Positions 52,901 to 62,535 of a DNA stretch of 64,000 bases are shown in pieces (position 1 is the first letter of the stretch; each line of letters opens with the position of its first letter). The DNA comes from an uncultured Atopobiaceae bacterium (GTDB lineage Bacteria; Actinomycetota; Coriobacteriia; Coriobacteriales; Atopobiaceae). Location: assembly GCA_910579165.1 (NCBI GenBank), contig CAJTTF010000003.1, forward strand, positions 62,001 through 126,000, given 5' to 3'. A program made the translations under genes and the position numbers. The notes under the pieces are model-generated. The model did not search any database. It had not been told where the DNA came from and saw nothing but the letters and a program-made list of their open reading frames with translations.

Positions 52901-53501
52901 TGCGCTTGCTGAATACGATGACCTCAAGGACCGGGCCGCTTTTTACGCCAATCAGTTGGAAGATCTAAAGCTTGCTCGGCGCGCTCTGGCAAAAATTACA
53001 AAAGCAATCGACGCTCGCATGCGTGGAGCTTTTGAACAAACTTTTAACCAGGTCAACCAACACTTCCAGGAAACGTTTAATCTCTTTTTCCCGGGAGGAA
53101 AAGCGCACCTAGAACTTACCGACCCAGACAACCTGGAAGAAACAGGAATAGAGATCATAGCTCAGCCAAAAGGAAAGCGCATTCCTAAGATTGCTCTTAT
53201 GTCAGGAGGCGAGAAGTCGCTCACGGCCCTTGCATTCTTGTTTGCTATCTATCAAACGCATACAGTCCCCTTCTATGTTTTTGATGAGGTTGAAGCCGCG
53301 CTCGATGATGCAAATCTTGATAAGTTTATCGATGCGATCGATATGCTTAAGGAGACAACACAGCTCATCGTTATTTCGCATCAACGGCGCACTATGGAAG
53401 CAGCGGATGTTCTGTATGGGGTTTCAATGCAAGCTGATGGTATTTCTAAGGTCGTTTCGCAAAAACTCGATGAGTACGAGAAGAAATTTCTCGAAGCTTA
53501 A
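49938..53501 (+). CDS. smc: Chromosome segregation SMC ATPase
   Basis: 1187-residue SMC of the condensin complex. GTG start after AGGAAG. N-terminal MYLKSLTLKGFKSFADKT with Walker A GPNGSGKS (31-38), two long coiled-coil arms broken by the hinge (about 510-660), and C-terminal LMSGGEKSLTALAFLFA (signature) with VFDEVEAALDDAN (Walker B). scpA/scpB are not in the window. Located between rnc and ftsY, the conserved order. Confidence 0.97.
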   Translation: MYLKSLTLKGFKSFADKTPLVFEDGLNVVVGPNGSGKSNVADAILWVLGEQSAKQLRGQAMEDVIFSGSAERKSVSVAEVTLSLSNEDHTLPLDYSEIAITRRMYRTGESEYFINGAPSRLLDITDILHDSGLGRETSSIISQGKLDAVLSNRPEERRELVEEAAGIAKHRRRKKRAERKLARMDEHVARAKIINRELKRRLRPLEEQVGKAQTFKNLEEERIQLATECAVDDVRRLHHEYGELMTKKQEVEAQVSLLGFEEKEKQKHLQKLQSMLEARGLYVGDLGEQRRRVTGLEARMDSNIALLMEKERSLSERILSTTAQIRDIREQLKSDEERLHDFKRELKEAEEAKRKAQAATAAYKPKSDEIQKRIALAETKRKQDLDEQTKVNRHYDEVLLAHTKLEHTLESQKLQGGIWVERIASLDKEITTLAEETATAQKDMESKEKERDSVQENGAKYSKILEDTKEELQKTQEAFVSLQNTLFSQIAERNALQEQLETMSEEEEPKALKAARDSKNLLSRVGSYIAFPQELEAITEKLLGQSIEASIVATPEALRRLALDVMQEKGTFTDSFLAINETATTASPNISGAESYVSTFKRLREEEAPPTAQELALVSRLFSKVYLTKSAMDALDLAQKHPEQTFAAHDGLIACSNGLVIVGTNTENEGSRLAQSRRLRELNRSVPENEKQLEKLQSSIDDLSQKKDDYAGQADKAQSSFLRLTSELESARANLEHAQRRIEELQQEKATIESSQKKTLDEVAASQKELQEYAHQLKEDEARKQTLDIAIAKQRADIEDMRKSEIDYLKALNEAELSLNAATAHLERLRKEDESLLSFKDNAAQNIQKLERLRALVTLQKERVQPLKNHLQHLLTVIQALVAKLQDSASVAVSDSAELRETIAKARKEAEDAREKANKAALEQNRIEIEEGKIEVRVSAAVETLKDVASMSVDEALLLAPLEDREEKERRLTQVKDELAALGPVNQVALAEYDDLKDRAAFYANQLEDLKLARRALAKITKAIDARMRGAFEQTFNQVNQHFQETFNLFFPGGKAHLELTDPDNLEETGIEIIAQPKGKRIPKIALMSGGEKSLTALAFLFAIYQTHTVPFYVFDEVEAALDDANLDKFIDAIDMLKETTQLIVISHQRRTMEAADVLYGVSMQADGISKVVSQKLDEYEKKFLEA

Positions 53502-53516
53502 GATGGGTGGCACGCT

Positions 53517-54440
53517 ATGGGACTTGCAGAGCGACTAAAGAGGGGGCTTACAAAATCACGCGAAGCCTTAAACGAGCTTTTATATTTTGGTGGAGAAGTT
53601 GATGAAGATTTTTGGGAGCAGCTTGAGGATACGCTTGTTCTTTCAGATGTGGGAGCCGCTGCGGCATCCAAGCTCTCTGATGATATGCGCGATATCGCAG
53701 CGCGCGAGAACTTAAAGACGGCAGAAGAGATTAAAGCCTCCCTTGCCAATCGTATGGCAGAGCTATTTCCTCGCGCTGAGAGTGATCTTTTTTCCCAAAA
53801 CCCCGTGTGTGTACTCTTCGTTGGGATTAATGGCTCAGGCAAGACAACAACGATAGGAAAACTTGCCGCCGCTGGAAACGAGAGCGGTCGAAACGTTGTG
53901 CTAGGAGGTGCCGATACATTTAGAGCAGCTGCAATTGAGCAGCTTAGTATCTGGGCCCTACGCGCCGGCGTTCCTCTTATTACACGAGAGCGTGGCGCAG
54001 ATCCTGCTTCCGTTTGCTATGACGTTTTGGACACCGCCGAGCGCGATGAAAAAGACCTTATTCTCATTGATACGGCAGGGCGTCTCCATACTTCCGAGGA
54101 TTTGATGCGCGAGCTTCAAAAAGTAGTCAATGTCACGAGGAAGCGTGCGACGATACCTGTCTATGTTGTTTTGGTTATTGATGCAACTATGGGACAGAAC
54201 GGCCTCATCCAGGCAAAAGAGTTTAACGCAGCGCTTGATCTGGATGGCGTCATCCTCACGAAGCTCGACGGAAGCGCTAAGGGCGGTATCGCAGCTGCAA
54301 TAGCTCATGAATTGAATTTACCCATCCTGCGCGTTGGTATAGGAGAGGGAATTTCAGATTTAGAGGACTTTGATGCGCTCGACTTTTCTCGGGCGCTTAT
54401 CGGCGATGAGCACGAGAGTGCTGTGGTTGGAGAGCAATAA
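53517..54440 (+). CDS. ftsY: Signal recognition particle receptor FtsY
   Basis: SRP receptor GTPase, 307 residues, consisting of the N and G domains only; the long acidic A domain of E. coli is missing, as in many Gram-positives. G1 GINGSGKTT (103-111), ADTFRAAAIEQL, IDTAGRLH (G3) and TKLDGSAKGG (G4/closing loop). It starts 15 bp after smc and ends 19 bp before ffh, so the two SRP GTPases are expressed together. Confidence 0.97.
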   Translation: MGLAERLKRGLTKSREALNELLYFGGEVDEDFWEQLEDTLVLSDVGAAAASKLSDDMRDIAARENLKTAEEIKASLANRMAELFPRAESDLFSQNPVCVLFVGINGSGKTTTIGKLAAAGNESGRNVVLGGADTFRAAAIEQLSIWALRAGVPLITRERGADPASVCYDVLDTAERDEKDLILIDTAGRLHTSEDLMRELQKVVNVTRKRATIPVYVVLVIDATMGQNGLIQAKEFNAALDLDGVILTKLDGSAKGGIAAAIAHELNLPILRVGIGEGISDLEDFDALDFSRALIGDEHESAVVGEQ

Positions 54441-54459
54441 GAAATCAAGAGAGATAGAT

Positions 54460-55824
54460 ATGTTTGCATCACTTTCTGAAAAACTTCAGTCTTCTTTTGA
54501 CAAGCTCTCAAAAAAGGGACGTTTGACCGAAGAGGACATTAACGTTGCGATGCGCGAGATTCGCCTTGCTCTACTTGAGGCGGATGTCAACTATAAGGTG
54601 GTAAAAGAGTTTGTTGCAACGTGCAAGGAAAAAGCCTCAACGGAGGAAGTCTTAACTTCGCTCACACCGTCTCAAAATGTTGTCAAAATTGTTTTAAATC
54701 AGCTCACACATCTTCTGGGTGACACTGAGCAAGGCCTGGTGTTTGCTCAGAATAGAATGCCCAACATCATTATGCTTGTGGGCCTTCAGGGTTCGGGTAA
54801 AACAACGGCCGCAGTTAAACTTGCCTACCTTCTAAAGAAGCAAGGGAGAAGCCCTCTTCTTGCTGCCTGCGATATCTATCGTCCCGCTGCCGCTGATCAG
54901 CTTGAGACACTTGGCAAAGAAATTCAGGTGCCAGTTTTCCGCAATGATAGCTCTGACCCCGTCTCTATTGCACATGATGCAATCCGGACAGCCATTGATA
55001 CTCTTCGCGATGTCGTCATTATAGATACGGCCGGTCGTACCCAAGTGGACGAAAAGATGATGCAAGAGGCTGTCGACCTTAAGAGCGCCACAAAACCAGA
55101 TCAAGTCCTCATGGTTGTCGATGCAATGAGTGGACAAGACATCGTTAACGTTGTGAGTGAGTTTTCTGCCCGTACTGATTTTGACGGCGTTATTCTGTCT
55201 AAGCTCGATGGCGACGCTCGTGGCGGCGGGGCTCTTTCCGTGCGTGAAGTTACCGGCAAGCCAATTATGTTTGTTTCAATGGGCGAGAAGCCTTCCTCGC
55301 TTGAACCTTTCTATCCTGATCGCATGGCAAAGCGCATCTTGGGTATGGGTGACGTTTATGGAATCATTGAAAAGGCTCAAGAAGCTGCCGATGAACAATC
55401 GATTGAAGATGCTGAGCGTATGCTTGATCAGGGTCTTACAATGGAAGATATGCTGAAACAACTTAACCAAGTTCGCAAGATGGGCGGCGTTGGAAAAATC
55501 ATGGCCATGCTTCCTAGCGGCGAGAAAATGTTGAAGCAAGTGGGCAACAATCTCGATGAAGGGGCGCTCGACAAGATCGAAGCGATTATTCAGTCGATGA
55601 CGTTGGAGGAGCGTAGGCGCCCCAAGATTATTAACGGCATGAGAAGAAAGCGTATTGCTGCAGGTTCTGGTAGAAGTGTGCAAGAAGTGAACCAGCTCAT
55701 GAGGCAATGGGGCGAGATGAACAAGATGCTAGGAAAGTTTAAATCTCTTACACAAGGTAAAAAAGGTAAGATGCCTAACCCCCGCGCTATGAAACAGATG
55801 ATGGAACAGATGGGACTTAAATAG
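54460..55824 (+). CDS. ffh: Signal recognition particle protein Ffh
   Basis: SRP54 homologue binding signal sequences and 4.5S RNA. ATG 54460 (MFASLSEKLQ) after AGAGAG; the frame extends upstream into ftsY without similarity. 454 residues: N domain, G domain with GLQGSGKTT (108-116), IDTAGRTQVDE and TKLD-like SKLDGDARGGGAL, and the M domain with RRKRIAAGSGRSVQEVNQL, which binds the RNA. rpsP, often next, does not follow; instead there is a 102-bp spacer and ftsH. Confidence 0.97.
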   Translation: MFASLSEKLQSSFDKLSKKGRLTEEDINVAMREIRLALLEADVNYKVVKEFVATCKEKASTEEVLTSLTPSQNVVKIVLNQLTHLLGDTEQGLVFAQNRMPNIIMLVGLQGSGKTTAAVKLAYLLKKQGRSPLLAACDIYRPAAADQLETLGKEIQVPVFRNDSSDPVSIAHDAIRTAIDTLRDVVIIDTAGRTQVDEKMMQEAVDLKSATKPDQVLMVVDAMSGQDIVNVVSEFSARTDFDGVILSKLDGDARGGGALSVREVTGKPIMFVSMGEKPSSLEPFYPDRMAKRILGMGDVYGIIEKAQEAADEQSIEDAERMLDQGLTMEDMLKQLNQVRKMGGVGKIMAMLPSGEKMLKQVGNNLDEGALDKIEAIIQSMTLEERRRPKIINGMRRKRIAAGSGRSVQEVNQLMRQWGEMNKMLGKFKSLTQGKKGKMPNPRAMKQMMEQMGLK

Positions 55825-55926
55825 GGAACCAAAAAAGGTTCTATAAAAACCCATTACTGCATTAACAGACGAACAAAGCATTGACTAAAAGAAATAGAAA
55901 TTAAAAAGAGGAATAAAAGAGGAATC

Positions 55927-57825
55927 GTGGACGTTAAGAAAAAAAGACAATCGATGATTTTGTACGTGCTTCTCGCTGTCTCATTGCTGTTGATCCTCAA
56001 AACGGTCATTTATCCCAATATTCAGCAGGGTAAGGTACAGGAGGTGGATTATTCCACGTTCATTAGCATGGTCGACAACAATGAGGTGAAACAAGCTCAA
56101 CTTGATGACAATGACAAGACGATAACGTTCAAGACGGGAGATGGGGACGATCAGCAATTCTTTAAGACCAATCAGTTTCCCAATGACACCGATCTTGTGA
56201 GCAGGCTCTCATCGCATAACGTTTCGTTTTCTGCGGAACCCCTGGATAGCTCCAATGGAAATTTGGGTCTCATTATTTTTATGATCTATGGTCTGCCAAT
56301 CCTTGCTCTTATTTTGGGTGGCTGGTTCCTAAATCGTCAATTGAAGAAATCACTCGGTGATGATAACGACGGGCCGTCAATGAATTTCGGTGGTGGCTTT
56401 GGTGGTTTTGGAGGCTTGGGTGGATTTGGCAATTTTGGAAAGTCAGGCGCTAAGGTTGTTGCGCAAAAAGAGACTGGTGTTACGTTTAAAGACGTTGCTG
56501 GCCAAGACGAAGCAAAAGAATCGCTCGAAGAAATTGTCTCATTTCTGGAGAAACCCAAACGCTACGAGACAATAGGTGCAAAATTACCGCGCGGTGCGCT
56601 TCTTGTTGGACCTCCGGGAACCGGAAAAACGCTCCTTGCTAAAGCTGTCGCGGGCGAGGCAGGCGTTCCCTTTTTTAATATTGCCGGCTCTGAATTTGTT
56701 GAAATGTTTGTTGGAAGGGGCGCCGCAAAGGTACGCGACCTCTTTAAGCAAGCAAACGAGAAAGCTCCCTGTATCGTATTTATCGACGAGATTGATACGG
56801 TGGGAAAGCGCCGCGATGCAGGCCTTACCACGAACGATGAGCGCGAGCAAACACTCAACCAGCTTCTTACGGAGATGGACGGTTTCGATAACCATAAGGG
56901 CATCGTTGTCTTAGGAGCCACTAACCGTCCCGATACCCTTGATCAAGCACTCCTGCGTCCCGGTCGTTTTGATCGCAGGATCCCTGTGGAGCTTCCTGAC
57001 CTTGCTGGCCGGAAAGCTATTCTCAAACTTCATGCCAACGATGTGAAGATGGGAGATGACATTGACTTAGATGTTGTTGCGCGCGCCACACCCGGTGCTT
57101 CCGGCGCAGATCTTTCCAACATCATTAACGAAGCAGCATTACGAGCTGTTCGTATGGGGCGCCAAAAGGTTACTCAAGAGGACCTGACAGAATCGGTTGA
57201 GGTAGTCATAGCCGGAGAGAAACGCAAATCAACCGTTCTGAGTGAGGAAGAAAAGAAAATAGTTGCCTATCATGAAATAGGTCATGCCATCGTCGCTGCT
57301 GCTCAAAAGAAGCAAGCGCCGGTCTCCAAAATTACGATTGTGCCGAGAACATCGGGTGCCCTTGGTTACACCATGCAAGTGGAAGAGGACGAACACTTCC
57401 TTGTTTCCAAACAAGAGGCGATGGAGCAGCTTGCGGTTATGTGCGGGGGGCGCGCTTCAGAGGAACTCATTTTTAAAGAGATTACCACGGGCGCTTCAAA
57501 CGATATTGAGCGTGCAACAAAGCTCGCGCGTAACATGGTCACACAGTATGGTATGAGCGATAAGTTTGGCATGGTCGCGCTTGGAGAGGTCAACAATCGT
57601 TATCTTGGTGGCACGACAGACCTTGTCTGTTCGGAAGGAACGGCTCAAGAGATTGACCGAGAAGTGCAAAACTTGGTTGAAGAAGCTCACCAGAATGCAC
57701 TTAGGATTCTAAAGGAGAATTTGTTTAAGTTACATGAACTTGCCCGATACTTGCAGGTTAAGGAGACCATTACTGGCGATGAATTCATGCGGCTTTTTAA
57801 AAGTGAAAATGAGTTGGGGAAATAG
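55927..57825 (+). CDS. ftsH: ATP-dependent zinc metalloprotease FtsH
   Basis: Membrane-anchored AAA+ protease for quality control. 632 residues: TM1 (about 11-29), extracytoplasmic domain, TM2 (about 112-134), a Gly/Phe-rich linker (154-172), AAA+ with Walker A GPPGTGKT (228-235), IDEIDTVG and the SRH, then the protease with HEIGH (449-453). GTG start, preceded by AGAGGAA. Single gene between ffh and ileS. Its Gly/Phe-rich linker is unusually regular. Confidence 0.97.
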   Translation: MDVKKKRQSMILYVLLAVSLLLILKTVIYPNIQQGKVQEVDYSTFISMVDNNEVKQAQLDDNDKTITFKTGDGDDQQFFKTNQFPNDTDLVSRLSSHNVSFSAEPLDSSNGNLGLIIFMIYGLPILALILGGWFLNRQLKKSLGDDNDGPSMNFGGGFGGFGGLGGFGNFGKSGAKVVAQKETGVTFKDVAGQDEAKESLEEIVSFLEKPKRYETIGAKLPRGALLVGPPGTGKTLLAKAVAGEAGVPFFNIAGSEFVEMFVGRGAAKVRDLFKQANEKAPCIVFIDEIDTVGKRRDAGLTTNDEREQTLNQLLTEMDGFDNHKGIVVLGATNRPDTLDQALLRPGRFDRRIPVELPDLAGRKAILKLHANDVKMGDDIDLDVVARATPGASGADLSNIINEAALRAVRMGRQKVTQEDLTESVEVVIAGEKRKSTVLSEEEKKIVAYHEIGHAIVAAAQKKQAPVSKITIVPRTSGALGYTMQVEEDEHFLVSKQEAMEQLAVMCGGRASEELIFKEITTGASNDIERATKLARNMVTQYGMSDKFGMVALGEVNNRYLGGTTDLVCSEGTAQEIDREVQNLVEEAHQNALRILKENLFKLHELARYLQVKETITGDEFMRLFKSENELGK

Positions 57826-57901
57826 TTCGGTCTAAACATCTGAAAGTAGATCAGCTCAGAATTAGTATTGAACAGCTTTACGCAACTAAGGAAAGTAACC
57901 C

Positions 57902-60754
57902 ATGGCAAACGAATATAAAGACACAACTAATCTGCCTCACACCGATTTTCCCATGCGCGGCAATCTTGCCAAGGCTGAACCCGAACGCCTAAGAGCATGG
58001 GAGGGAGCAAACATCTACGAGTTGGCGCGCAAACAAAACGCCGGACACTATCACTTTGTTTTACACGACGGACCACCGTACGCAAATGGCCCCATCCATC
58101 TTGGTCATGCGCTTAATAAAATCACCAAGGACATCGTGAACCGTTTTCACATCATGCGTGGAGACGAGGTTGATTTCATACCAGGATGGGATTGTCATGG
58201 TCAGCCCATTGAACACAAGGTAGAAGAAACGCTGGGTACCAAGAAATTTAACGACATGCCTGTAAGCGAAGTTCGTTCCATGTGCGCTGACTTTGCCGTT
58301 AAAAATATCGACCTTCAAAAAGAGGGATTCCGTCGCTTGGGAGTACTCGCAGACTGGGACGAAGCATATCTCACTCTCACGCACGACCATGACGCCGCAG
58401 ACATTGAAGTTTTTAAGCGCTTTTGGGATAGAGGCGCACTTTATAAGGGCAGGAAGCCTGTGTACTGGTGCACGCATTGTCATACAGCGCTCTCAGAGGC
58501 TGAAATTGAATATCACGATATAGAAGGACCCTCTATTTTTGTGGCCTTTGCCATCAAAAATCCCGACAAGAACGCAGCCCTCAAAGATGTGTCCAAACAG
58601 ATAGAAGGGAGCATTAACTTTGTCATATGGACAACGACGCCTTGGACGCTCCCTGCAAATGCTGCCGTGGCGCTCAAACCTGAAGAGACGTACGTTGCCC
58701 TCGTGCACAACAACAATGCCTATATTGTGCAAAAAGATCTTGCGGAAAGATTCGCAACGGCCTCCGGTTGGGATGTTGAATTTGTACAGACGAGCACCGG
58801 AAAACCTTTAGAGATTACTGCGGAAGACCTCTGTGAAACTGTCTATCGCCATCCTGTCTTCGATGACGCGGAGGGTCGAGCAATTCTCGCCGATTATGTC
58901 ACGACAACCACGGGCACGGGCATCGTCCACATTGCTCCTGGCCACGGTGTCGACGATTACTATGCCGGTCTTAAAAACAACATCGACGCCATCATGCCCG
59001 TTGCTGATGATGGAACCTACTATAAGGGTGAAGGGTATGGAACAGGCGGTCCTTGGTCTGGGATGAATGTATGGAAAGCCAATCCGCTCATTATTGCGTT
59101 TCTTAAAGAGCAGGGGACACTCTTAGCTGAGCAAAAGATTACTCACAGCTATCCGCACTGTTGGCGCTGCGAAAATCCCGTTATTTTTCGTGCTACCGAG
59201 CAGTGGTTTGTCTCTATGGATAAAACAAGACTACGCGAGAAGGCGCTTACAGCCATCGAGAATGAGATTAGCTGGTTTCCCTCCTCATCCGTCAAGCGCA
59301 TGCGTGCGATGGTTCAAAACAGGCCCGATTGGTGCCTTTCTCGCCAGCGTCTTTGGGGCGTGCCCATTCCATCCTTCACGTGTGAGGATTGCGGCACCAC
59401 CGTTATAAACGATGAGATTTTGGATGCTGTCATTTCGCTCTTCCGCGAGAAGGGCTCCGATGCGTGGTTCATGGAGAATCCCGTTGATTACCTTGGCGAT
59501 TTGGCGGTATGCCCCAAGTGTGGAGGCAAACATCTCATTCCCGATAAAGACATTCTGGATGTTTGGTGGGACTCAGGAGTATCGCATACTGCCGTGCTTA
59601 AAAAGCGTGAGAACCTTAAATTTCCCGCCGACCTCTATGTAGAGGGGTCGGACCAACATCGCGGTTGGTTTCAAAGCTCTCTCCTGACCTCCATGGGTGC
59701 CTACGATGAGGCCCCTTATCATGAAGTATTAACGCTGGGATTTACGCTCGATGGCCAGGGGCGCAAGATGAGTAAAAGCCTGGGTAACGTTATCGACCCA
59801 CAAAAGGTTTGCAATACGCTAGGCGCAGATATTATTCGTCTATGGGTTGCTTCTGTTGATGCAACACAGGATATGCCTTGCGACCAAGAGATTCTTAACC
59901 GCGTTTCCGACGCTTATCGCCGCTTTAGAAATACCTTCCGCTTTTTGCTCGGTGAGTTGGAAGATCAGTTTGACTATGAACGCGATGGAGTTCCATTTGA
60001 GGAGATGGAGCTTTTTGATTGCCTCATTGTCTGTCGTGTCGCTGCAGTGCACAAAGAAGTTGAAAAAGCTTATACTGAGTATCGTTTCAATAGCGTTTAT
60101 CGTCTTCTATACGACTTTGTAGTGACTGAGCTTTCTAATGGTTATCTCAACGCGACCAAAGACCGAATGTATTGCGATGGCGCCAATTCTGCCACGCGCA
60201 GAAGTGCTCAAACAGCGTGGTATTTTATCTTGGCGATGCTTCTGAGCGATCTGCAGCCCATTCTTTGTTATACGACCGATGAGGTCTTGGCGTATGTTCC
60301 AACAGCGCTCCGCCAAGGAAAAGACTTTGCAGCGCTTCTCAGTTGGTTTGAACCCCCCGTTGACGAAGAAACAGTATCAAATCTCGCTCCGGTATACGAG
60401 GTGGTTCTGACCATTCGGGAGGCCTATACCAAGACCTACGAAGAAGCACTCGCCGCCGAAGCCTTTGAAGAAAAAACTACCCAGGCAACCCACGCGGTCA
60501 TAACGCTTCCTCAGGATATGATGGAGACGCTTGCAAAGGCGTCTGAACAAGCCAATACGCAATTAAGCCGCGAAGCGATGATTGCTGAAGTTCTGGTAGC
60601 CTCAGACGTTGAGCTCAAAGAGGGAGAAGAGTTTATGGTAGAAGTCCTTCCTGCAACTGGGGAGAAGTGCCCGCGTTGCTGGAATTGGCGAGAGCTGATG
60701 GACGATGGTCTTTGCAAACGCTGCCATGATGTTGTTGCTAATCTCAATGTCTGA
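57902..60754 (+). CDS. ileS: Isoleucyl-tRNA synthetase
   Basis: Class I synthetase, 950 residues, of the eubacterial type with a C-terminal zinc knuckle (CPRCW ... CKRCHDV). HIGH motif is HLGH (66-69) in PYANGPIHLGHAL and KMSKS is at 622-626. The editing (CP1) domain lies between. The ATG follows AAGGAAA. The 76-bp upstream spacer is too short for a T-box leader. The 3' end overlaps lspA by 8 bp, the familiar ileS-lspA pairing. Confidence 0.97.
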   Translation: MANEYKDTTNLPHTDFPMRGNLAKAEPERLRAWEGANIYELARKQNAGHYHFVLHDGPPYANGPIHLGHALNKITKDIVNRFHIMRGDEVDFIPGWDCHGQPIEHKVEETLGTKKFNDMPVSEVRSMCADFAVKNIDLQKEGFRRLGVLADWDEAYLTLTHDHDAADIEVFKRFWDRGALYKGRKPVYWCTHCHTALSEAEIEYHDIEGPSIFVAFAIKNPDKNAALKDVSKQIEGSINFVIWTTTPWTLPANAAVALKPEETYVALVHNNNAYIVQKDLAERFATASGWDVEFVQTSTGKPLEITAEDLCETVYRHPVFDDAEGRAILADYVTTTTGTGIVHIAPGHGVDDYYAGLKNNIDAIMPVADDGTYYKGEGYGTGGPWSGMNVWKANPLIIAFLKEQGTLLAEQKITHSYPHCWRCENPVIFRATEQWFVSMDKTRLREKALTAIENEISWFPSSSVKRMRAMVQNRPDWCLSRQRLWGVPIPSFTCEDCGTTVINDEILDAVISLFREKGSDAWFMENPVDYLGDLAVCPKCGGKHLIPDKDILDVWWDSGVSHTAVLKKRENLKFPADLYVEGSDQHRGWFQSSLLTSMGAYDEAPYHEVLTLGFTLDGQGRKMSKSLGNVIDPQKVCNTLGADIIRLWVASVDATQDMPCDQEILNRVSDAYRRFRNTFRFLLGELEDQFDYERDGVPFEEMELFDCLIVCRVAAVHKEVEKAYTEYRFNSVYRLLYDFVVTELSNGYLNATKDRMYCDGANSATRRSAQTAWYFILAMLLSDLQPILCYTTDEVLAYVPTALRQGKDFAALLSWFEPPVDEETVSNLAPVYEVVLTIREAYTKTYEEALAAEAFEEKTTQATHAVITLPQDMMETLAKASEQANTQLSREAMIAEVLVASDVELKEGEEFMVEVLPATGEKCPRCWNWRELMDDGLCKRCHDVVANLNV

Positions 60755-61253
60755 TCACGCGCCTTCAAATACAAGTTGGAATAGGTGGCTTCTGTATGCC
60801 GCTGTAGGTCTTATTGTTTTCATTGTTGATCAGGTCACAAAGGCATTTGCTCTGTTAATTGAATCACGCGCGATAGGATTACCAGGCGTTATTACTTTAC
60901 GAAGCGTTAGCAATGATGGTGCAGCGTTTTCGTTGGCGCAAGGTTATTCTCCCGTCTTCCTTTTTATTGCGATAGCTGTGGTAGCCTTTCTCACGTTATA
61001 TGTTGGACACTTCCGACCGCAGAACAAGATCATCTTAATTGGAGCTGGACTTATTGCGGGAGGAGCTACGGGCAACGCACTGGATCGCTTTTTAACGGGG
61101 CGCGTTTTGGACTTCATCTCTCTTGATTGCATCCATTTTCCAATCTTCAATATAGCCGATGCTGCCATCACCTGTGGGTTTGCTCTTATACTTTTTATCG
61201 TATGGCGGAACGGCGTAGGCGCTCTTTTTCCGCCGGTTCCAAGAGAATCTTAA
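60747..61253 (+). CDS. lspA: Lipoprotein signal peptidase
   Basis: Aspartyl protease that cleaves prolipoproteins at the lipidated Cys. Start ATG 60747 (MSDHAPSNTS) overlaps ileS by 8 bp; an earlier in-frame ATG lies deeper in ileS. 168 residues, four membrane segments, and the catalytic Asp pair D113 (GNALDRF) and D138 (FNIADAA). Its presence means the organism makes lipoproteins. Confidence 0.95.
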   Translation: MSDHAPSNTSWNRWLLYAAVGLIVFIVDQVTKAFALLIESRAIGLPGVITLRSVSNDGAAFSLAQGYSPVFLFIAIAVVAFLTLYVGHFRPQNKIILIGAGLIAGGATGNALDRFLTGRVLDFISLDCIHFPIFNIADAAITCGFALILFIVWRNGVGALFPPVPRES

Positions 61254-61297
61254 GCATCTCAACGCTCATCAAGAAATGGGAAGTCAGAGAAGCATGT

Positions 61298-61374
61298 AAG
61301 TAGATAAAACGATATGTATATGAAGATAAAAAATAAGTAGATAAATTTATAAGTAGATAAGTAGATAAGATGAA
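61298..61374 (+). repeat. AAGTAGATAA repeats before the pseudouridine synthase gene
   Basis: AAGTAGATAA occurs at 61298, 61335, 61351 and 61359, with degenerate AATAGATAA near 61376. The A-rich repeat fills most of the 145-bp spacer after lspA and ends about 25 bp before the ATG, so it would lie in the leader of the message. Confidence 0.7.
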
Positions 61375-61398
61375 AAATAGATAAGAAGAAACAGGGTT

Positions 61399-62412
61399 AT
61401 GGTCTTTGAAGTTCCGCTCGATAAAGATAAGGTTCGCCTGGATGCTTTCCTTGCTGATCAAGTAGATATGCTGAGCCGCAATCAGGCAGCGCATCTCATT
61501 GAGGCCTGCGAGGTAACTGTGAACAACAGTTCGCAGATATCTAAAAATTTCAAAGTGCGCGCCGGAGACATGGTTGAGGTTGCTGATAACGTCCTGACAA
61601 ATTATGCCGCTCCCCATGACTCTTATGCCGTCCTCCCAGAAGATATTCCGATAAAAGTAGTCTTTGAGGACGATCAGCTCGCCGTGATTTCAAAACCCAA
61701 AGATTTGGTTTCCCACCCAAGTCCGGGACACGAAAAGCACACATTGGTAAACGGTCTTCTCTGGCGTTTTGGAAAAGAGCACCTGGGCACGCTGCAGGGC
61801 CCGGATAAACTAGGGCTCGTTCATCGCCTCGATATGGACACAACGGGCCTTATGCTTATCGCAAAAAACGATGCGGTTCAGCAAAAGTTACAAGACGCTA
61901 TCAAAGCGCGTGAAGTAGATCGACGCTATCTTACGCTCGTTCATGGCAATATTGCGCCGCTCACCGGCCTTATTGATGTTGGCATGGCGCGGTCTTCTCG
62001 GCATCGTATTAAGATGATGGCAACTGCAGATCCAGGGGCTCGAGAAGCCATAACAACATTTCAAACGTTAGAGCATTTTGCGGCTGTAGACCATGATGAT
62101 GGATTTACGCTTTTGGAGTGTCATTTGATGACGGGGCGCACGCATCAGATCCGTCTGCATATGAACTACATTCACCATCCTGTGGTGGGAGATCCGCTTT
62201 ACGGAACAGGCGATGCGCGCAAAAACCTGCAGGCACCCCGACAGTTTCTTCACTCGTATCGCTTAAGTTTTGACCATCCCACAACACACGAGCGCCTTTC
62301 ATTTGCTGAGCCGTTGCCCCCAGACCTCAAAACCGTGCTCGTCTCACTGCGTGAGCGTTCTTTGGGAAAAACAGAAGCTGGCCGGGATCTTTCGCAAGAC
62401 GTGTTGGAATAG
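61399..62412 (+). CDS. rluD: RluD-type 23S rRNA pseudouridine synthase
   Basis: 337 residues: N-terminal S4 RNA-binding domain (KVRLDAFLADQVDMLSRNQAAHLIEACEV) and a RluA-family catalytic domain with HRLDMDTTGLMLIAKN, whose Asp is the catalytic residue, followed by GRTHQIRLHMNYIHHPVVGD. The RluD/YlyB class is common directly after lspA. The target in 23S rRNA cannot be read from sequence, so the RluD label is by family and neighbourhood. Confidence 0.9.
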   Translation: MVFEVPLDKDKVRLDAFLADQVDMLSRNQAAHLIEACEVTVNNSSQISKNFKVRAGDMVEVADNVLTNYAAPHDSYAVLPEDIPIKVVFEDDQLAVISKPKDLVSHPSPGHEKHTLVNGLLWRFGKEHLGTLQGPDKLGLVHRLDMDTTGLMLIAKNDAVQQKLQDAIKAREVDRRYLTLVHGNIAPLTGLIDVGMARSSRHRIKMMATADPGAREAITTFQTLEHFAAVDHDDGFTLLECHLMTGRTHQIRLHMNYIHHPVVGDPLYGTGDARKNLQAPRQFLHSYRLSFDHPTTHERLSFAEPLPPDLKTVLVSLRERSLGKTEAGRDLSQDVLE

Positions 62413-62535
62413 AGTAGGAAATAAAGCTAGGAGTGCGAGACGCCAAAAGGGCTAGGGCAGCATTGGACAGCACGACTCCCACAAGCATTTTTGCTCCAAC
62501 AGCGATAGAATACCGTAGCGCAGATCAACGATAGG

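Noticed and set aside
57826-57901. T-box leader before ileS
   Set aside because: The spacer is 76 bp, too short, and has no T-box sequence or terminator.
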